Shown: positions 63,868-64,000 of the stretch, piece after piece | Layout of the letters: each line of letters starts with the position of its first letter | How positions within the stretch are numbered: position 1 is the stretch's first letter | Origin: Euborellia annulipes | Lineage: Eukaryota > Arthropoda > Insecta > Dermaptera > Anisolabididae | NCBI GenBank assembly: GCA_023213315.1 | Contig: JAKCPI010003047.1 | Coordinates: 1 to 64,000 of the forward strand | Direction of reading: 5' to 3' | Length of the DNA: 64,000 bases | Position numbers and translations under genes: made by a program | The notes under the pieces: model-generated | What the model saw: the letters and a program-made list of their open reading frames with translations, nothing else | The model's database searches: none | What the model was told of the DNA's origin: nothing

Positions 63868-64000
63868 TAGAGCCCTGCACGGGTATGGGTTGGCCCGTAG
63901 GTCCGTTACTCTCGCCGGGCGGGCTTTGGAGGCCATGAAAAAATTACGGGCGGGTAGCAAGACTAAATAAACGGTTTCGGGCGGTCGGGCATGCAAATAA
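63868..64000. mobile_element. Left end of a hAT-like element running off the window
   Basis: TAGAGCCCTGCACGGGTATG followed by GGGCGGG-type repeats, as in many hAT elements. A G run of 11 lies just outside. Confidence 0.45.

Noticed and set aside
63760..63996. Open frames on both strands at the right edge
   Set aside because: They come from a G tract and the repeated GGGCGGG units of a hAT-like end.

Overview
This window is AT-rich nuclear DNA of an invertebrate, most likely an arthropod. The reasons are a type-B carboxylesterase of arthropod style split by GT..AG introns, non-LTR and Tc1 relics, tRNA-derived SINEs and dense microsatellites and homopolymers. Nothing looks prokaryotic: there are no operons and no long open frames. 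Most short open frames are accidental reads of repeats.

Genes. The one gene I can identify with confidence is a secreted carboxylesterase on the minus strand (433-7887; ten exons visible, C-terminal exon(s) left of base 1). Its catalytic Ser, Glu and His are all encoded, but a six-G run just after the nucleophile-elbow motif puts the frame one base out; with five G the reading continues cleanly across the next splice junction. Weaker candidates are a two-exon plus-strand transcript (about 9162-9267 joined to 19666-19975, ending in AATAAA), a plus-strand first coding exon (26038-26111) followed by a very long intron with a recursive-splice-like site at 61217/61218, and possible exons near 35.3 kb (-), 39.7 kb (-) and 57.0 kb (+).

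Repeats. The rest is a nested landscape of transposable elements. The dominant component is an apparently non-coding family of about 0.63 kb, called family A here. Some 26 copies or fragments lie on both strands. Each full copy starts with a long nested hairpin, ends with a second hairpin, shares a 13-base inverted core between the two ends, and carries a palindrome that matches the RFX X-box (GTTACCATGGCAAC). Two other families (P, about 390 bp; C, about 620 bp plus nested inserts) are flanked by TTAA, as expected of piggyBac-type movement. Several short elements have hAT-type 8-bp target duplications (for example GTTATTAT, AGATATAT, CTCCAATC). TA-flanked Tc1/mariner-type MITEs, a dead Tc1 copy, a 5'-truncated non-LTR retrotransposon with a single nonsense codon in its reverse transcriptase, Penelope-like inverted repeats with hammerhead-ribozyme-like cores, RTE-like tails and at least five SINE types fill the remaining space.

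Layout. 0-8 kb: esterase with an intron packed with nested repeats. 8-14 kb: family A copies, a hAT-like element and a degraded coding relic. 14-20 kb: a TA-flanked element with internal tandem arrays, and a reverse transcriptase inserted into a family A hairpin. 20-29 kb: SINEs, P element, candidate first exon, dead Tc1. 29-31 kb: twin palindromes bounded by SINE heads. 31-41 kb: family A and C copies, hAT-type elements. 43-51 kb: nested hAT-type elements, C and P copies. 51-57 kb: C copies carrying A copies, GC-rich island. 57-64 kb: Penelope-like repeats, hAT-type elements, SINEs. I found no new enzymatic or defence system; the best candidate for something undescribed is family A with its terminal hairpins and dispersed X-boxes.
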